Shown here in pieces: positions 62,901 through 64,000 of a stretch of DNA of 64,000 nt (the stretch's first letter is position 1; every line of letters begins with the position of its first letter). The DNA comes from Pelomyxa schiedti (Eukaryota > Evosea > Pelobiontida > Pelomyxidae), in contig JAHLWZ010000093.1 of assembly GCA_020536535.1 (NCBI GenBank), positions 60,526 to 124,525 of the forward strand, written 5' to 3'. The notes under the pieces were generated by a model. The model saw nothing but the letters and a program-made list of their open reading frames with translations. It was not told the DNA's origin and did no database searches. The translations under genes and the position numbers were made by a program.

Positions 62901-63518
62901 GGAGACCTCACTGGGAACGGTACCATGGAAATCAGGAACGAAAAGAGAAGGGGCCTCGGTGTCGTTTGGAATTTGGGAAGGTATTGTGCATGTGGGGCTG
63001 GTGCCGCCGTTGGTTGTGTCACCCGTGGTAGAGAGTGTGGTTGTAGTTGTAGTTATGGGATGTGGTTCCGGCGGTAGTGGTGGCGATATAATTATGGGAT
63101 GGGGAAGCAGTGGCAATGACGGCGATGGTGGCGAAATAAAATTAGCAGGAATCGCCGGACTATTACCATCAGGCGTATGCCTACACCCCCCAGCCATCCC
63201 ATTATCGTCATCTACTTCCTGTTTCCATGGGGCGGCATTTTCTTCCTCCTCGGGGGTTGCGGTTTTGCCACGGCCGTCGCAGACGGCGGAGATTCGCGGG
63301 CCAGACACCTCGACATTATGGGACGCTGCGGGATGAAGCGCATTGTCGCAAGTGTTGTTGTCGTCGTCGGAAATTACTATGACATCGGGGGCCGCGTCAG
63401 TGAGCGACGACTTATGGGATGGCGTGGCAGCAGAGAACCGTTGGCGCTTTGGGGTTGGGTTTCGGCCTGCGGTGTTTGACGGTTCAACCTTGACTCGTCT
63501 CACACTCTCCCTCCTCAT
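59946..63518 (-). CDS. TRIM-like gene C: RING, B-boxes, coiled coil, FN3, glycine-rich domain
   Basis: The start MRRESVRRVKVEPS at 63518 is chosen; an earlier in-frame ATG would run into the divergent gene. A long Pro/Thr/Ser-rich N-terminus is followed by the RING (CCLNCQAPWG, ILLVPCGHNVCSIC, CPMCGN). B-boxes follow (LCEECTENKAVVWCE, LCSACDVKGHSL, CPQHPEKDLDIWC with CCLTCKEFGDHQNH), then coiled coil (HETLKKRELELISMVG). FN3-like (TALQPDTKYSSRIRAL, TEWAEATFTT) and glycine-rich (RFTFTVPEGVTRISAIVIGG, GATGLVCITW) domains complete it. Intact RING ligands, unlike gene B. Stop at 59946. Confidence 0.82.
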
Positions 63519-63659
63519 AAAAGGTTCGTCCACTGCTTCCGTGAAACTGTTGTGGATCGACCCCTCACTACTTTTGTTGTACCGCACTGTGTTCCCGCGG
63601 TCATTCACTTCACCCTCTACGCTGTAGCAAAAGGGCAGTTGCCAATCCCTGACCCCAAA

Positions 63660-64000
63660 ATGGCCAGTGTTCCAGGAAAAGTGATGACTGAAGGCAACAA
63701 CCAACGCACACCGTTGCGCTGCTTCATGAGGCGTACGACCACAGCCTCCTTACCACACAGAACAACGACAACAACAGCAGCTGCAACAACCACACTCAGC
63801 AGCGATAAGGTGGCTCCATTGGCCCGGGACCAGTTCCTCGCCCTCGCCGCTGCCGTCCTCGTACCCCGCTGCGGCTCCCGCAGCCCCGCGAGGCACCTCC
63901 CCCTCCCGGTGCTGCTGGCGGACCTCGCCACCCGCTGGATCCTGCCCGTATCCCGAGACCTGGCCTTCACCCTGCTGGTTGGGCTCCCCCAGCCCGCCCA
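63660..64000 (+). CDS. RCGSRSP-motif family protein, N-terminal part
   Basis: Open from ATG 63660 to the window end (113 codons): MASVPGKVMTEGNNQRT, a Thr-rich stretch, then ARDQFLALAAAVLVPRCGSR and LPLPVLLADLATRWILPVSR. The motif also occurs, frame-broken, near 19356-19460. The gene is divergent from TRIM-like gene C with 141 bp between start codons. Function unknown; the N-terminal motif looks like a short helical module. It continues past base 64000. Confidence 0.6.
   Translation, partial: MASVPGKVMTEGNNQRTPLRCFMRRTTTASLPHRTTTTTAAATTTLSSDKVAPLARDQFLALAAAVLVPRCGSRSPARHLPLPVLLADLATRWILPVSRDLAFTLLVGLPQPA

Overview
This window is nuclear DNA of a eukaryotic protist. Almost every gene is broken by many short GT-AG introns, usually about 30 to 60 nt. 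There is a spliceosomal U6 snRNA, and the gene content is eukaryotic throughout: ARF, Sec7 ARF-GEF, Rab32-like GTPase, casein kinase 2 alpha, PI-phospholipase C, RGS, PWWP, EDC4, major vault protein and TRIM-like RING/B-box proteins. The mix suggests an amoebozoan, possibly a Pelomyxa/Archamoebae-type amoeba; this is inference, not proven. A run of 100 N at 51636-51735 is a scaffold gap, so the window is a draft assembly. Several genes carry frame breaks at homopolymers, so some 'breaks' may be sequencing errors.

Layout, left to right: a Cys-rich modular protein (minus, cut by the window edge); an EF-hand protein (minus); an EDC4/Ge-1-like decapping scaffold without WD40 (minus); a major vault protein that stops after the repeat region (minus); an ARF fragment abutting a frame-broken CID/RS-domain splicing-factor-like gene (plus); a RING/B-box/IPT/SPRY TRIM-like gene (minus); an intact ARF gene followed by U6 snRNA (plus); an ankyrin-RBR-CBM20 ubiquitin ligase (minus); a decayed family fragment; a PI-PLC with a Met/Gln-rich N-terminus (plus); a PWWP protein and an RGS protein (both minus).

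From about 32.9 kb: a small unassigned gene, CK2 alpha and a Rab32-like GTPase (plus); two paralogous small Cys-rich membrane proteins (minus) flanking a MORN-coiled coil-RING gene (plus); a coiled coil-WD40-Sec7-PH ARF exchange factor (plus); a pentameric ligand-gated channel-like protein without the Cys loop (plus); a small ankyrin protein (minus). Next come a second, inverted U6-ARF pair, the gap, and a second Cys-rich gene. Last is a tight tandem of three TRIM-like genes (minus; RING, B-boxes, coiled coil, FN3, glycine-rich domain), with a divergent partial gene at the right edge.

Themes: ubiquitin signalling is heavily represented (one RBR, one MORN-RING, four TRIM-like genes). Membrane-traffic GTPase control is also strong (ARF copies, their probable Sec7 GEF, a Rab). 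Local duplication is evident: ARF three times in whole or part, U6 twice, the Cys-rich gene twice, small membrane proteins twice, and an N-terminal family motif twice. The most unusual items are the RBR-CBM20 fusion, the TRIM/glycine-rich cluster, the repeat-only vault protein and the duplicated ARF-U6 cassette with matching upstream elements.
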